Below the pieces are notes generated by a model. That model was not told the origin of the DNA and searched no databases. It worked only from the letters and a program-made list of their open reading frames with translations. A DNA stretch of 64,000 bases, from contig CP137673.1 of NCBI GenBank assembly GCA_037976565.1, positions 3,096,218-3,160,217 on the forward strand. The letters are read 5' to 3'. Of the stretch, positions 1-12,850 are shown piece by piece (within the stretch, counting starts at the first letter, position 1; each line of letters begins with the position of its first letter). The stretch is from Mesocentrotus franciscanus (Eukaryota; Echinodermata; Echinoidea; Camarodonta; Strongylocentrotidae). The translations under genes and the position numbers were made by a program.

Positions 1-920
1 TTAAAAAAACTATTTTTTCAAGATAATTTTTGTCGTATTGACGACGTCATTACGACAACATTTTGACGTCTTTAAAAGACTATATTTTCCAAGATAATTT
101 TTGTCGTATTGACGACGTCATTATGACGACTTAAAAGACTATTTTTCTAAGATAATTTTTGTCGTATTTACGACGTCATTACGACGTCATTATGACGTCT
201 TTAAAGATTAATTTTTCCAAGATAATTTTTGTCGTATTGACGACGTCATTATGACGACTTTTAAAGACTATTTTTCCAAGATAATTTTTGTCGTATTGAC
301 GACGTCATTACGACAACATTATGACGTCTTTAAAAGACTATTTTTCCAATAAAATTTATGTCGTAATGACGACGTTATTACGAAGTCATTATGACGTCTT
401 TAAATGACTACTTTTTCCAAGATAATTTTTGTCATATTGACGACGTCATTACGACAACATTTTGACGTCTTTAAAAGACTATTTTTGCTAATATCATTTT
501 TGTCGTATAGACGACGTAATTATGACGGCTTGCGAAGACTATTATTTGTCATTAATTTTTGTCGTATGGACGACGTTATTACGACATCATTATGACGCGT
601 CTTTAAATGACTATTCTTTCCAATATAATCTTTGTCGTATTGACGACGTTAATTTGACGTCATTATGACGTCTTTAAAAGGCTATTCTTTCCAATGAATT
701 TTTGTCGTATGGACGACGTAATTATGACGTCTTTCGAAGAATATTAATTGTCATTAATTTTTGTTGTATGGACGACGTTATTATGACGTCTTTAAAAGTC
801 TATTTTCTTCCGTAATAATTTTTGTCGTGTGGACGATGTCATATGACGTCTTTCAAAGACTATTATTTGTCATTATTTTTTTGTCGTATGGACGACGTTA
901 TTACGTCATTTGACGTCTTT
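1..920. repeat. GACGTC-rich tandem array A (about 14 units)
   Basis: A degenerate tandem repeat with a period of about 58-76 bases. Each unit carries a TGTCGTAT-GACGACG block, a variable GACGTCATTATGACGTC block and a TTTAAAGACTATTTTTCC spacer. The palindrome GACGTC recurs throughout. There is no coding potential; short ORFs here are repeat translations. The array is related in motif but not in unit to the one at 15120-15830. Positions 921-1138 after the array show nothing I recognise. Confidence 0.85.
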
Positions 921-1857
921 ATAAAAAAAGAGAACAGTAGAAACCAAAAGAAACCATTAGGATCAAATATGAGCATTTGTCACTGAGTAAATAGGGCAAT
1001 TATCAGAGGTGAAAATGGGGAACTTCTTTGCCCCAATCATTAGTCATTATCAGATTGTGCACCATCTTGACATGCAAAGGTCTGCAATATCGATCAAGAC
1101 TAAACATGCTCTAATCTCGCTATTTGAAAAAGGCTGTGTGTGTGATACTCAAGGCCGTAGGCTACACAATACATTACAATGTGTATATGTACTGTATATA
1201 TAGTATGCATTGGGAGCTGATCGGAGTGTAAATGGCCGTTATACAGCTGCCATTGTACAGTGCAGTACTCTGTTTTCCCTGCTAATCTACAGTATGGGTA
1301 AGTCTTAGAATTACCTAATTTATTTACAAAATGTACATAAATCTATAGTTACTGTTTTCTGTTCTGAAAAGTTGACATGCATGTTTAATATGTATGTCTA
1401 ATGATTGTGAGCTCGGACTTTCAACACCTGCTGACAAAAGTAGTCCCGTGTACTGATAATTGTGTCATAATGCAGGCAGCTTGGTGCTGTATGTACTAGT
1501 ACTACGTCCATGCTGTTCCCTTCTATGTATTTTTATGTAACATCTTGATCCTGTTGATGGGATGCATGGTTGGGGCATCATTTGAAGCAAAGTTTATTCA
1601 TTTGCCTACACATGACTTTAAAGGGAAATCCAACCTGAATATACAACTAGATCTATCTCTAGTCTACTCTCAAACTAAAAGAAAGTAGAAAAATAAGAGA
1701 AGCAAACTGATGAAAGTTTCAATAAAATCTGACTAGGTCTAGATATTCTGATTAGTCTGATTTGGGTAGGGTCGGCTCCTCTCTTTAGACTTAGAAACAG
1801 AAGCCGACCATAGGGTCTGCTCTGCAAACAATTCTGGGCGCTAGTGTAATTGATGTA

Positions 1858-2325
1858 GAGGTGTCGTGGTCGAGTGGACACGTCGCCGGACTGTCGATCA
1901 CAACTGGTCCGCGGTTTCGAGTCCCGCCACGGCACTAATGTCCTTTGGCAAGACATTGATCTACATTTGCCACACTCCACCCAGGTGAAGTAAATGGGGA
2001 CCTGGGCCCCGTCTTACAAAGAGTTACGATTGATCCAAATCAATCGTAAGTCCTCCAATCAATCGCAAGTTTGCATTCTCCTATCTCTTATGTACATGGT
2101 TGTGATTGATATCAATCGCAAATAAGTTACGATTGATATCAACTCTTTGTAATACGGGGCCCTGGTAGGAATTCATTCCTTGAAATGCAGAGCACGTGAC
2201 AGCTGCTCTGCTAAAGCCAGGGTAATTATGTTGCATTATTGTAGAGCGCTTACTAAGTAACTTAGAGACTTCTGATAAAGTAAGTGTTAGGCGCTATATA
2301 AGCAAATATAATTATTATTATTAGT
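1858..2325 (+). mobile_element. tRNA-derived SINE (family 1), interrupted by a palindromic element
   Basis: The head at 1860-1935 looks like a serine/leucine-type tRNA: a TGGTCGAGTGG A-box, a GGTTTCGAGTCC-type B-box and a closing GCCACGGC arm. A body with TTGGCAAGACATTGATC follows. The 3' end is GCGCTATATAAGCAAATATAATTATTATTA, a typical SINE tail with short A/T-rich repeats. Other copies are at 9127-9582 and, inverted, at 53326-53700. Sea urchins have a described Pol III retroposon of this style (SURF1); I cannot confirm identity. Confidence 0.75.
2004..2163. mobile_element. Palindromic MITE-like insertion inside the SINE
   Basis: The ends are inverted: GGGCCCCGT..TACAAAGAGTT at the left and AACTCTTTGTAATACGGGGCCC at the right, with further inner inverted pairs around ATTGATATCAAT. 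The inverted SINE copy at 53575 runs through this point without it, so it is a secondary insertion. Confidence 0.65.
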
Positions 2326-3160
2326 GTAGTTTCGTATCCATTTTTTAAAACCCTAACCCTAACGCGTGGAGATACCCTACTAAAACATAACCCAAAATCA
2401 ACTAAATCTTCATCAATTGTTCAAATAATGGTCATGATTTAAAAGTAGTTATGTTTCTTACCCCTTCGTGTCAATTTTCTTATCTTTTTTGGATTATTTT
2501 TCCTAAAAATGAAGGCTTAAAATATACACTTTCTCACGTGATTCACGGCAAACTGCTGCACAATACAATGGCATACCGTACGCCTACCGTCGCCTGCCTC
2601 ACATCTGCTGTGAGTAATGTCAGTTTTGAGAATTTAGTGCTTTATTATTTTAAAAAATAAAAAAATTGGTTATTTGCGCAGCTAAATGATTTGAATTAAT
2701 TGCAATTTTTATAAGACTGGGCCCAGATGTCTGGAAATTGAGCTTTGTGAGTGCGATGCGCAGAGGAATAAAGCATTGTGACTTGTGTCACATACATATA
2801 ACCTTAAACAAGTCGTTTCTACAGAGTTTAGTCTTTAGACAGCAAATGTATCAGAAAAAACTTCACCTTTGAAGACGTGCACAAATTTGTGTTACCATAA
2901 ATTGTTTTAATGGTATAAATTCTAATCAATTCATGGTGTGTTCCTATAGGCTACCGTAAACACAAGCCTTTATCTGGAAATAATCGGTTACACCCGTAAA
3001 TGGTAAACAAAATTCTTTCCCCACAGGCTGTACAAAGAAGTTTGTAGTAGGCCTATACATGTGTTGCACATGCATACATTATCAACCATTCATTTTGTTT
3101 TAACGTTATTTATTTTCTCATTAATTGTAGGCATCTTTTTAACATCTTTCGTCAAAGCAG

Positions 3161-3295
3161 TGGATTCAAAGCACATTGTGGCCACAATAGATTGGATTGA
3201 CGTGAGGCGTACCATGCAGAAAATGCTACTTTCTCTCAGCCTTCTGGATGTTCCTTAAGGATCAGCAGCCTCATGAAAAGTCGAAGCCATTATCG
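3161..3295 (+). pseudogene. Copy A version of an unidentified exon, frameshifted
   Basis: This corresponds to 10413-10544. Here the reading frame breaks after the ATIDWID stretch because of several small insertions and deletions. The flanking acceptor (AAAGCAG) and donor (ATCG|GTAAAT) are kept. I attribute the breaks to sequence error in this copy rather than to decay. Confidence 0.35.
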
Positions 3296-3430
3296 GTAAA
3301 TGTGTACATGTACTTGTATTATTTTTGTACATTTTTGTCATATTGTGCATGATCACCGACTAATTAGACACTACAGAATTGATCATTTCACTCGAAGGCG
3401 TATTTTCCTTACCGGTAGTTTCAAATATAC

Positions 3431-3600
3431 AGTCAAACCTGTCTATAGCGACCGCCCAAGGGAAACACAAAAAGTGGTCTTTGTAGACAGGTGGTCTTTG
3501 TAGACAGGTTCCTTTAGTACATTTTTCAATGAGAAACCATTTTCAAGGGAAACAAAAATGTGGTCCTTGTAGACAGGTGGTCACTAAAGCAGGTTTGACT
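3431..3600. mobile_element. Short inverted-repeat element with AGTCAAACCTG ends
   Basis: The left end is AGTCAAACCTGTCTATAGCG and the right end is the inverted CAGGTTTGACT. The interior repeats GTAGACAGGTGGTC. The same element is at 10680-10849 and inverted at 62836-63007. It is a MITE-like non-autonomous element with no coding capacity. Confidence 0.75.
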
Positions 3601-4000
3601 ATATATACCGGTATATATAATTCAATTAATTTCAGATCACTAAAACCTGCAGGTATGTTGCAATAACCGACCATATTTTGCGAGTTTCAAACATTTTTAT
3701 TTCCCCTTCAGCATAGGTCAAGGAGCTTTTATTCTACCCTCATCAGCAAACTAGAATTGTATTGATAATTTACAAAAACAATCCTGAATCACGTTTTGCA
3801 TTGCCAACAAAAGTTTAAAATCCAAAGGTGTGTTTACATTATGTTTGTGAGCAATGAGAAATTATTTCTGATAAATCTTACCAAGCAGTAATTTTCTGGC
3901 AGAATTCATTATTTAATTAATTGTTTACATTTCAGTTTTAAAATATATAACAGTTTTTTCTTAATTGTATTCCTTTCTTTTTGCTTTCTTCATCCATTAG

Positions 4001-4129
4001 AATTCTTTGCGCCTATGTACCCGGGATCTGAAAGCAGTGCATAATACAGGAGATTCCACCCAAAAGCTAAACCGTGAGTCCAAGCTGAAGAGGAATATTT
4101 CCAAAATGATGTCTACACTCACCCGATAG
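4001..4129 (+). pseudogene. Copy A version of the second unidentified exon
   Basis: This corresponds to 11250-11377, with a one-base difference (CCCGGGATC against CCCGGATC) that shifts the frame. See the copy B entry for the protein features. Confidence 0.3.
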
Positions 4130-5036
4130 CATAACTGCAAGAAATATTTCAGGTTATTTTTCCCTCCATTGATTATAGAGAGAGAGATTGGGGGAGGGGA
4201 TGGGAGGGGTGAGGTGTAGCCACAAACCTGAATGGCAAAGCTGTAGAACTGAATCATGTCACTTGCAATTTTAACGAATTACAGGGTTTACAAACTGACA
4301 TAATGATTTGGGTAAAAAAATCAGTATTTTGCGTATATTTGTAATTACTATTTATGAAGTTGACCTGTTTCATATACTTATGTCGTACACTTGATATGCT
4401 CTGTCTCATGCTCACCCCACCCCTTTGTATCGGTTCCTAAAACCTGTGTATGATATAAGTTGGTAATAGAGAAAAATTGAGTGAGGTAAATGCAATACAA
4501 ATCGATTCCATTCTTAAGCAATTAAGACTTGCTCAGGTACGGCACGTGAACCGCCAACAAATTTTAAAAAATGATGCAGATTTGGTTTATGTGTAAAGTG
4601 AAGTATGTTTTGGACTGCGCGTATTCAGTGAGCTTTGTTTTATAATATACAGAAATGTAAAGCATATTGAACTTTATGTCAACATTAAAAAATACTCTGC
4701 GGTTTTGAATGTTTTGCAGCATCATATCTGAGCGAGCCATAAAGGGACTTAGTTACATTGTTCAGATGAGAGATAATGGTGCTAAGGTATTGACTTCAAT
4801 GTTAGATGTACAATTAAAGATAATATGAAAGTTCGAGTGAAAAAGACCATTATTAATGATAACAATTGGGAAAAACTGATGTGGTCAATTCCTTAATTCT
4901 CCCAATTATATTATTATAATTTAATTTAATTTTAGGTGAATGTAAATCATCACAAAGCAAAGAATTGGCTCTATATACCTTTTCCAAACATTTAAGTGTT
5001 GAAAGTTTTTTAAGGCCTGTTTTATATCTTATTTTC

Positions 5037-5620
5037 AGCTCAGACGAGATGCGCAGTACACTAAGCTTGCCCAAAAGCATGACAGAGATAAATGCCTTGT
5101 TCCTGCCCCTCTGCCTTTGAAGGACAGCGTCTCCCTAGAAGACACTTTGCAACACAGGCTGCTGAGCTGCCGTTTGAGAAGCCCCCCTCCACCTTACCCA
5201 CCTGGAAAGCAAAACGCTGGTCAGACCAGTGGAATTCGTCTACTACCAACTTGAAGGAGTTCATCCCAGAGCCCTGTGCAAAACCAAGTGGCAGCGACCT
5301 CTCAAGAAAAGCTGGGTCAACCTCAACCGTATCAGAATTGGAGTTGGCCGTACACAATACTTCCTGCATAAAATTGGAGCTGATCCATCGCCAAACTGTG
5401 CCTGTGGAGAGATCCAAACTATGGATCATGTCATCGATGCTTGTCCTATCTACAAATCCCCTCACGGTGCTTCTGGACTTCGGAGGCTCGATGATGAGAC
5501 AATCAGTTGGATAAATAAGGATCTTCCTATCATGATGTACTCCTTGATATTCTTCGTGAGCGAGCGATGGAAAAACGGTTGGGAAAATTCAAAAATTTAT
5601 TGGGAGAATCAACTGTTAAA
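5037..5620 (+). pseudogene. Non-LTR retrotransposon reverse transcriptase C-terminus (decayed, copy A)
   Basis: Read across frameshifts, the translation has the layout of the C-terminal end of a Jockey/LOA-type element. A basic LRRDAQYTKLAQ helix comes first, then an FIPEP..PSGSDLSRK stretch, then SWVNLNRIRIGVGR, then a zinc-knuckle-like CACGEIQTMDHVIDACPIY. The RT catalytic core is absent. The fragment is 5'-truncated and shifts frame at about 5310. The + strand is the coding strand. It is repeated at 12287-12850. Confidence 0.7.
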
Positions 5621-7910
5621 GTGAGTGGATCGTCAGTTTCCATGTGCAGAAGGCCATAATTCGCTGACACCAGACTTGGTGGAAATAACATTAATGGGAG
5701 TACAAATCTGCACACAGCAAACCCGTAGGCCAGTCAAGAATTACCTCCTAATCTCTCGGAGAGTCTAGCTTCGGATCCGCTTCGGATCGGGTGAGGAAAA
5801 GCAAAGCATTACATAAGGTCGAATGGTCATAAAACTGAAGGCTAACCCTGGTGATTGACAACACCTGTTATTGGGTAAACACCCGAGCGGTGTCGAATTC
5901 CCCATGAGCTGACTTCTATGTGTCTTTAAAGGGTGTCACACTGTGGCGCCTTCTAAGAAAACCATAAATATCTTTGTGGTTTGAGAATTTTTGGTAGTTA
6001 AAAGTATAAAATTGTTGGATTGTACCTGTGATTTTGAAAGCACAATACGGCTTACCTATATTGAATCTAAGTTAAATTTTAATTCTTTGTGAAAATACCC
6101 CAGGAGTTTCAAACTTGCCAAATGAATGTTGTGACATAAGCAATGGAATATATCTGTTTGTGCTAAACTGTTTCATCATGCTTGCTATTTTATCTTAAAG
6201 TTGGAAATATCTTCTGCATCATTATTGCACAGTCACCTTGGAATTGCCCAATTGAGCCAGTCGTACTGGCAGGAATGTTTAATCTGATCAAAATTGTGTT
6301 TTTATACTTCAGCTTCTGTATTCGCAAACAAAATCTTTGATGATATTTATAAGAATGAAAGTTGCCACTGCCAGTAATGCCTTTTCTTATATTTAAGTCA
6401 TGTGCCCGTAAAAGCAGGTTTCTAGCACAGAGAATAGGTACAGTTGAGCTAATTTCTGCACAGTTTTCCAATATGCTGTATCGCCAAATGCGAACATCGT
6501 GGTTTCAACGGGCAAGCAACCATCATCAGAAAACTCTGCAGGTATCAGCATAGCTCTCCCTGTTTTCCTTGCTGCCAACTTGTTTCTTTTGAGTGTAAGA
6601 GATAACTAAGCTAAGCCATGTGTTTATCATTTGTGCCATTTTCTCTTATGTGTGATATAGATTGTATAGTTTTATACTTCATTTGCATGTGCCTTTTTAA
6701 AACTGTGAATATGAATTATTGCCATAAACTTAGAGATTCCCCTTGTATGTAACAAGAATTTATCTTTCACGCTCAGAAATTCTATATTGAATGAGCATCT
6801 GTGTTTACTTGATGTATTATGTGCTGCTAATAATGCAATTACTTCTGTTGACATATAGCCATTTGTCTTGACTCTCTGGTAAGACTTGTTTCCAACAACC
6901 TTTTGTTTTATCTGATACTCTTTATCTGCATTACAGTCTTGTGGTTGTGAGGAGCGGGTTTGCAGCATGGAGACGAGGTAGAGCTATGCTGATGAATGCC
7001 CTGCTTTCCACTATTCTGTTTTGCTGAATGTGAGGAGCTTCCCCAGTGTGATGTTTGCTTATCTACTAAAAAACTGCGGGTATCAGTATAGCTTTACCTA
7101 GTCTCTATGCTGCTAACCTGCTTCTCACAACCGCAAGACTTATAAGTTTAACCAATTATGCAATATAATATGTCATGGTTTCTTGTACTGATAAGTGAAT
7201 TTAATTTGAAAGCAAATGAAAACCGTTCTTTAATTGTAATGTTTATCTTTAAAAAGTAGCACATTTTATGACAAAACAGATATCTTTGTGATGGCCTGTT
7301 AACTTTATTAAAATCAATTATGAGATTAGGATGGGGATGGAAAGACACTGTACGTATAGAAGGCAAGTTAGAAAAAGAAGGTATAGAAATAAGTATTTTA
7401 TAGTTTTGTGTTATCCTTCTTCACACCATTTACATGTACATTAAAAATATGAAAATTACTTTCTGTCTGGCATGTATATATTACCGTATGTGATGCAATA
7501 TTTGTTGCTTTGATTGTACCGTGTGATTGCTCAGAATGAGTGATTTGTACACTTTCTTCCTTGATCAGGTGGTCATATAGATGTCATTTAGAGGACAAAA
7601 AGCGTAAAGCTCATGTAAGGATAAAAAGTACATCGAATGGTGTCCTTATGTCTTCCGTTGCTACAAATTTACGTCTTGAAGATGTCCTTTTTAACCAATA
7701 GGATGGACAAATTGTGTGTAAGATTCAAGTCCGTACAATGTAAACTATTGATACAAGTTTATGCTTTTAAGACGTAATTTTTTACTTAAAAGATGTAAAA
7801 ACTACATAAATATATGACATCTGTATGACGACTTCCTTTTTTACAATTTAACGTCTTAAAGACGTCTTTTTTTACCAGTAAGACGTAAATAACATTAATA
7901 TATGACGTCC

Positions 7911-8410
7911 NNNNNNNNNNNNNNNNNNNNNNNNNNNNNNNNNNNNNNNNNNNNNNNNNNNNNNNNNNNNNNNNNNNNNNNNNNNNNNNNNNNNNNNNNN
8001 NNNNNNNNNNNNNNNNNNNNNNNNNNNNNNNNNNNNNNNNNNNNNNNNNNNNNNNNNNNNNNNNNNNNNNNNNNNNNNNNNNNNNNNNNNNNNNNNNNNN
8101 NNNNNNNNNNNNNNNNNNNNNNNNNNNNNNNNNNNNNNNNNNNNNNNNNNNNNNNNNNNNNNNNNNNNNNNNNNNNNNNNNNNNNNNNNNNNNNNNNNNN
8201 NNNNNNNNNNNNNNNNNNNNNNNNNNNNNNNNNNNNNNNNNNNNNNNNNNNNNNNNNNNNNNNNNNNNNNNNNNNNNNNNNNNNNNNNNNNNNNNNNNNN
8301 NNNNNNNNNNNNNNNNNNNNNNNNNNNNNNNNNNNNNNNNNNNNNNNNNNNNNNNNNNNNNNNNNNNNNNNNNNNNNNNNNNNNNNNNNNNNNNNNNNNN
8401 NNNNNNNNNN
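7911..8410. other. Assembly gap of 500 N
   Basis: Exactly 500 N, the style of a fixed-size scaffold gap. Copy A ends just before it in a GACGTC array and copy B begins just after it. Any open reading frame through it is meaningless. Confidence 0.99.
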
Positions 8411-9126
8411 GTGTGATACTCAAGGCCGTAGGCCTACACAATACATTACAATGTGTATATGTACTGTATATATAGTATGCATTGGGAGCTGATCGGAGTG
8501 TAAATGGCCGTTATACAGCTGCCATTGTACAGTGCAGTACTCTGTTTTCCCCTGCTAATCTACAGTATGGGTAAGTCTTAGAATTACCTAATTTATTTAC
8601 AAAATGTACATAAATCTATAGTTACTGTTTTCTGTTCTGAAAAGTTGACATGCATGTTTAATATGTATGTCTAATGATTGTGAGCTCGGACTTTCAACAC
8701 CTGCTGACAAAAGTAGTCCCGTGTACTGATAATTGTGTCATAATGCAGGCAGCTTGGTGCTGTATGTACTACGTCCATGCTGTTCCCTTCTATGTATTTT
8801 TATGTAACATCTTGATCCTGTTGATGGGATGCATGGTTGGGGCATCATTTGAAGCAAAGTTTATTCATTTGCCTACACATGACTTTAAAGGGAAATCCAA
8901 CCTGAATATACAACTAGATCTATCATCTAGTCTACTCTCAAACTAAAAGAAAGTAGAAAAATAAGAGAAGCAAACTGATGAAAGTTTCAATAAAATCTGA
9001 CTAGGTCTAGATATTCTGATTAGTCTGATTTGGGTAGGGTCGGCTCCTCTCTTTAGACTTAGAAACAGAAGCCGACCATAGGGTCTGCTCTGCAAACAAT
9101 TCTGGGCGCTAGTGTAATTGATGTAG

Positions 9127-9582
9127 AGGTCGTGGTCGAGTGGACACGCCGCCGGACTGTCGATCACAACTGGTCCGCGGTTCGAGTCCCGCCACGGCAC
9201 TAATGTCCTTTGGCAAGACATTGATCTACATTTGCCACACTCCACCCAGGTGAAGTAAATGGGACCTGGGCCCCGCCTACAAAGAGTTACGATTGATCCA
9301 AATCAATCAAGTCCTCCAATCAATCGCAAGTTTGCATTCTCCTATCTCTTATGTACATGAGTTGCGATTGATATCAATCGCAAATAAGTTACTATTGATA
9401 TCAACTCTTTGTAATACGGGCCCTGGTAGGAATTCATTCTTGAAATGCAGAGCACGTGACAGCTGCTGCTAAAGCCAGGGTAATTATGTTGCATTATTGT
9501 AGAGCTTACTAAGTAACTTAGAGACTTCTGATAAAGTAAGTGTTAGGCGCTATATAAGCAAATATAATTATTATTATTAGTG
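9127..9582 (+). mobile_element. tRNA-derived SINE (family 1), copy B
   Basis: Same element as 1858-2325, with a cleaner tRNA-like head: CGTGGTCGAGTGGACACGCC for the A-box side and GGTTCGAGTCCCGCC for the B-box side. It carries the same palindromic insertion, at 9268-9423. Confidence 0.75.
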
Positions 9583-10412
9583 TAGTTTCGCATCCATTTT
9601 TTAAAACCCTAACCCTAACGGCGTGGAGATACCCTACTAAAACATAACCCAAAATCAACTAAATCTTCATCAATTGTTCAAATAATGGTCATGATTTAAA
9701 AGTAGTTATGTTTCTTACCCCTTTCGTGTCAATTTTCTTATCTTTTTTTGGATTATTTTTCCTAAAATGAAGGCTTAAAATATACACTTTCTCACGTGAT
9801 TCACGGCAAACTGCTGCACAATACAATGGCATACCGTACGCCACAGACGCCTGCCTCACATCTGCTGTGAGTAATGTCAGTTTTGAGAATTTAGTGCTTT
9901 ATTATTTTAAAAATAAAAAGAATTGGTTATTTAACAGCTAAATGATTTGAATTAATTGCAATTTTTATAAGACTGGGCCCAGATGTCTGGAAATTGAGCT
10001 TTGTGAGTGCGATGCGCAGAGGAATAAAGCATTGTGACTTGTGTCACATACATATAACCTTAAACAAGTCGTTTCTACAGAGTTTAGTCTTTAGACAGCA
10101 AATGTATCAGAAAAAACTTCACCTTTGAAGACGCACAAATTTGTGTTACCATAAATTGTTTTAATGGTATAAATTTAATCAATTCATGGTGTGTTCCTAT
10201 AGGCTACCGTAAACACAAGCCTTTATCTGGAAATAATCGGTTACACCCGTAAATGGTAAACAAAATTCTTTCCCACAGGCTGTACAAAGAAGTTTGTAGT
10301 AGGCCTATACATGTGTTGCACATGCATACATTATCAACCATTCATTTTGTTTTAACGTTATTTATTTTCTCATTAATTGTAGGCATCTTTTTAACATCTT
10401 TCGTCAAAGCAG

Positions 10413-10544
10413 TGGATTCAAAGCACATTGTGGCCACAATAGATTGGATTGACGGAGACGACCATGCAGAAAATGCTACTCTCTCAGCCTTCTGGATGTT
10501 CCTTAAGGATCAGCAGCCTCATGAAAAAGTCGAAGCCATTATCG
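10413..10544 (+). CDS. Putative internal exon of an unidentified gene
   Basis: An open stretch bounded by a TTTCGTCAAAGCAG acceptor and an ATCG|GTAAAT donor. It encodes DSKHIVATIDWIDG followed by DDHAENATLSAFWMFLKDQQ and PHEKVEAII. The frame joins without a shift to the exon at 11250. I do not recognise the protein. The acidic and aromatic, helix-like composition looks like real coding sequence. It could belong to an unknown gene or to an element. It is not part of the PDXDC1 N-terminus as far as I can align it. Confidence 0.4.
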
Positions 10545-10679
10545 GTAAATGTGTACATGTACTTGTATTATTTTTGTACATTTTTTGTCATATTGTGCAT
10601 GATCACCGACTAATTAGACACTACAGAATTGATCATTTCACTAAAGGCGATTTTTCCTTACCGGTAGTTTCAAATATAC

Positions 10680-10849
10680 AGTCAAACCTGTCTATAGCGA
10701 CCGCCCAAGGGAAACACAAAAAGTGGTCTTTGTAGACAGGTGGTCTTTGTAGACAGGTTCCTTTAGTACATTTTTCAATGAGAAACCATTTTCAAGGGAA
10801 ACAAAAATGTGGTCCTTGTAGACAGGTGGTCACTAAAGCAGGTTTGACT
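10680..10849. mobile_element. Short inverted-repeat element with AGTCAAACCTG ends, copy B
   Basis: Same element as 3431-3600, with the same inverted ends and internal GTAGACAGGTGGTC repeats. Confidence 0.75.
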
Positions 10850-11249
10850 ATATATACCGGTATATATAATTCAATTAATTTCAGATCACTAAAACCTGCA
10901 GGTATGTTGCAATAACCGACCATATTTTGCGAAGTTTCAAACATTTTTATTTCCCTTCAGCATAGGTCAAGGAGCTTTTATTCTACCCTCATCAGCAAAC
11001 TAGAATTGTATTGATAATTTACAAAAACAATCCTGAATCACGTTTTGCATTGCCAACAAAAGTTTAAAATCCAAAGGTGTGTTTACATTATGTTTGTGAG
11101 CAATGAGAAATTATTTCTGATAAATCTTACCAAGCAGTAATTTTCTGGCAGAATTCATTATTTAATTAATTGTTTACATTTCAGTTTTAAAATATATAAC
11201 AGTTTTTTCTTAATTGTATTCCTTTCTTTTTGCTTTCTTCATCCATTAG

Positions 11250-11377
11250 AATTCTTTGCGCCTATGTACCCGGATCTGAAAGCAGTGCATAATACAGGAG
11301 ATTCCACCCAAAAGCTAAACCGTGAGTCCAAGCTGAAGAGGAATATTTCCAAAATGATGTCTACACTCACCCGATAG
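11250..11377 (+). CDS. Putative second exon of the unidentified gene
   Basis: After an ATCCATTAG acceptor the sequence continues in the frame of 10413-10544: EFFAPMYPDLKAVHNT, then a lysine/arginine-rich stretch, ending at TAG 11375-11377. A strong internal donor (C|GTGAGT at 11321) would let the exon end earlier and splice onward, so the stop may be intronic. The product is unknown. Confidence 0.35.
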
Positions 11378-12286
11378 CATAACTGCAAGAAATATTTCAG
11401 GTTATTTTTTCCTCCATTGATTATAGAGAGAGAGATTGGGGGAGGGGATGGGGAGGGGTGAGGTGTAGCCACAAACCTGAATGGCAAAGCTGTAGAACTG
11501 AATCATGTCACTTGCAATTTTAACGAATTACAGGGTTTACAAACTGACATAATGATTTGGGTAAAAAAATCAGTATTTTGCGTATATTTGTAATTACTAT
11601 TTATGAAGTTGACCTGTTTCATATACTTATGTCGTACACTTGATATGCTCTGTCTCATGCTCACCCCCCACCCCTTTGTATCGGTTCCTAAAACCTGTGT
11701 ATGATATAAGTTGGTAATAGAGAAAATTGAGTGAGGTAAATGCAATACAAATCGATTCCATTCTTAAGCAATTAAGACTTGCTCAGGTACGGCACGTGAA
11801 CCGCCAACAAATTTTAAAAAATGATGCAGATTTGGTTTATGTGTAAAGTGAAGTATGTTTTGGACTGCGCGTATTCAGTGAGCTTTGTTTTATAATATAC
11901 AGAAATGTAAAGCATATTGAACTTTATGTCAACATTAAAAATACTCTGCGGTTTTGAATGTTTTGCAGCATCATATCTGAACGAGCCATAAAGGGACTTA
12001 GTTACATTGTTCAGATGAGAGATAATGGTGCTAAGGTATTGACTTCAATGTTAGATGTACAATTAAAGATAATATGAAAGTTCGAGTGAAAAGACCATTA
12101 TTAATGATAACAATTGGGAAAACTGATGTGGTCAATTCCTTAATTCTCCCAATTATATTATTATAATTTAATTTAATTTTAGGTGAATGTAAATCATCAC
12201 AAAGCAAAGAATTGGCTCTATATACCTTTTCCAAACATTTAAGTGTTGAAAGTTTTTTAAAGGCCTGTTTTATATCTTATTTTCAG

Positions 12287-12850
12287 CTCAGACGAGATGC
12301 GCAGTACACTAAGCTTGCCCAAAAGCATGACAGAGATAAATGCCTTGTTCCTGCCCCCTCTGCCTTTGAAGGACAGCGTCTCCCTAGAAGACACTTTGCA
12401 ACACAGGCTGCTGAGCTGCCGCTTGAGAAGCCCCCTCCACCTTACCCACCTGGAAAGCAAAACGCTGGTCAGACCAGTGGAATTCGCCTACTACCAACTT
12501 GAAGGAGTTCATCCCAGAGCCCTGTGCAAAACCAAGTGGCAGCGACCTCTCAAGAAAAGCTGGGTCAACCTCAACCGTATCAGAATTGAGTTGGCCGTAC
12601 ACAATACTTCCTGCATAAAATTGAGCTGATCCATCGCCAAACTGTGCCTGTGGAGAGATCCAAACTATGGATCATGTCATCGATGCTTGTCCTATCTACA
12701 AATCCCTCACGGTGCTTCTGGACTTCGGGAGCTCGATGATGAGACAATCAGTTGGATAAATAAGGATCTTCCTATCATGATGTACTCCTTGATATTCTTC
12801 GCACGAACGAACGATGGAAAACGGTTGGGGAAAATTCAAAAATTTATTGG
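12287..12850 (+). pseudogene. Non-LTR reverse transcriptase C-terminus (decayed, copy B)
   Basis: Counterpart of 5037-5620. It keeps the basic helix, SWVNLNRIRI, and the remains of the CACGE..QTMDHVIDACP knuckle with different frameshifts (for example a lost G near 12588). It is non-functional. Confidence 0.65.

Larger units (their letters stand above)
1139..7909 (+). repeat. Copy A of a 6.75-kb duplicated segment
   Basis: This segment is collinear and almost identical to 8411-15151. The differences I see are mostly one- or two-base insertions or deletions, often in runs, plus a few substitutions. The copy ends beside a 500-N gap. The most economical reading is two overlapping contig ends or haplotypes that were not merged; a real tandem duplication is the alternative. 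Apart from the entries listed inside it, it holds no recognisable gene. Confidence 0.9.

Noticed and set aside
1860..1935. A functional tRNA-Ser gene
   Set aside because: The tRNA-like fold is followed by a SINE body and tail and is present in several copies with decay; it is a SINE head.
2340..2365. Telomere-like CCCTAACCCTAAC
   Set aside because: Only two units, at the end of a SINE; not a telomere or a convincing interstitial tract.
7872..8492. Open frames across 7.9-8.5 kb
   Set aside because: They run through the N gap and have no real sequence.
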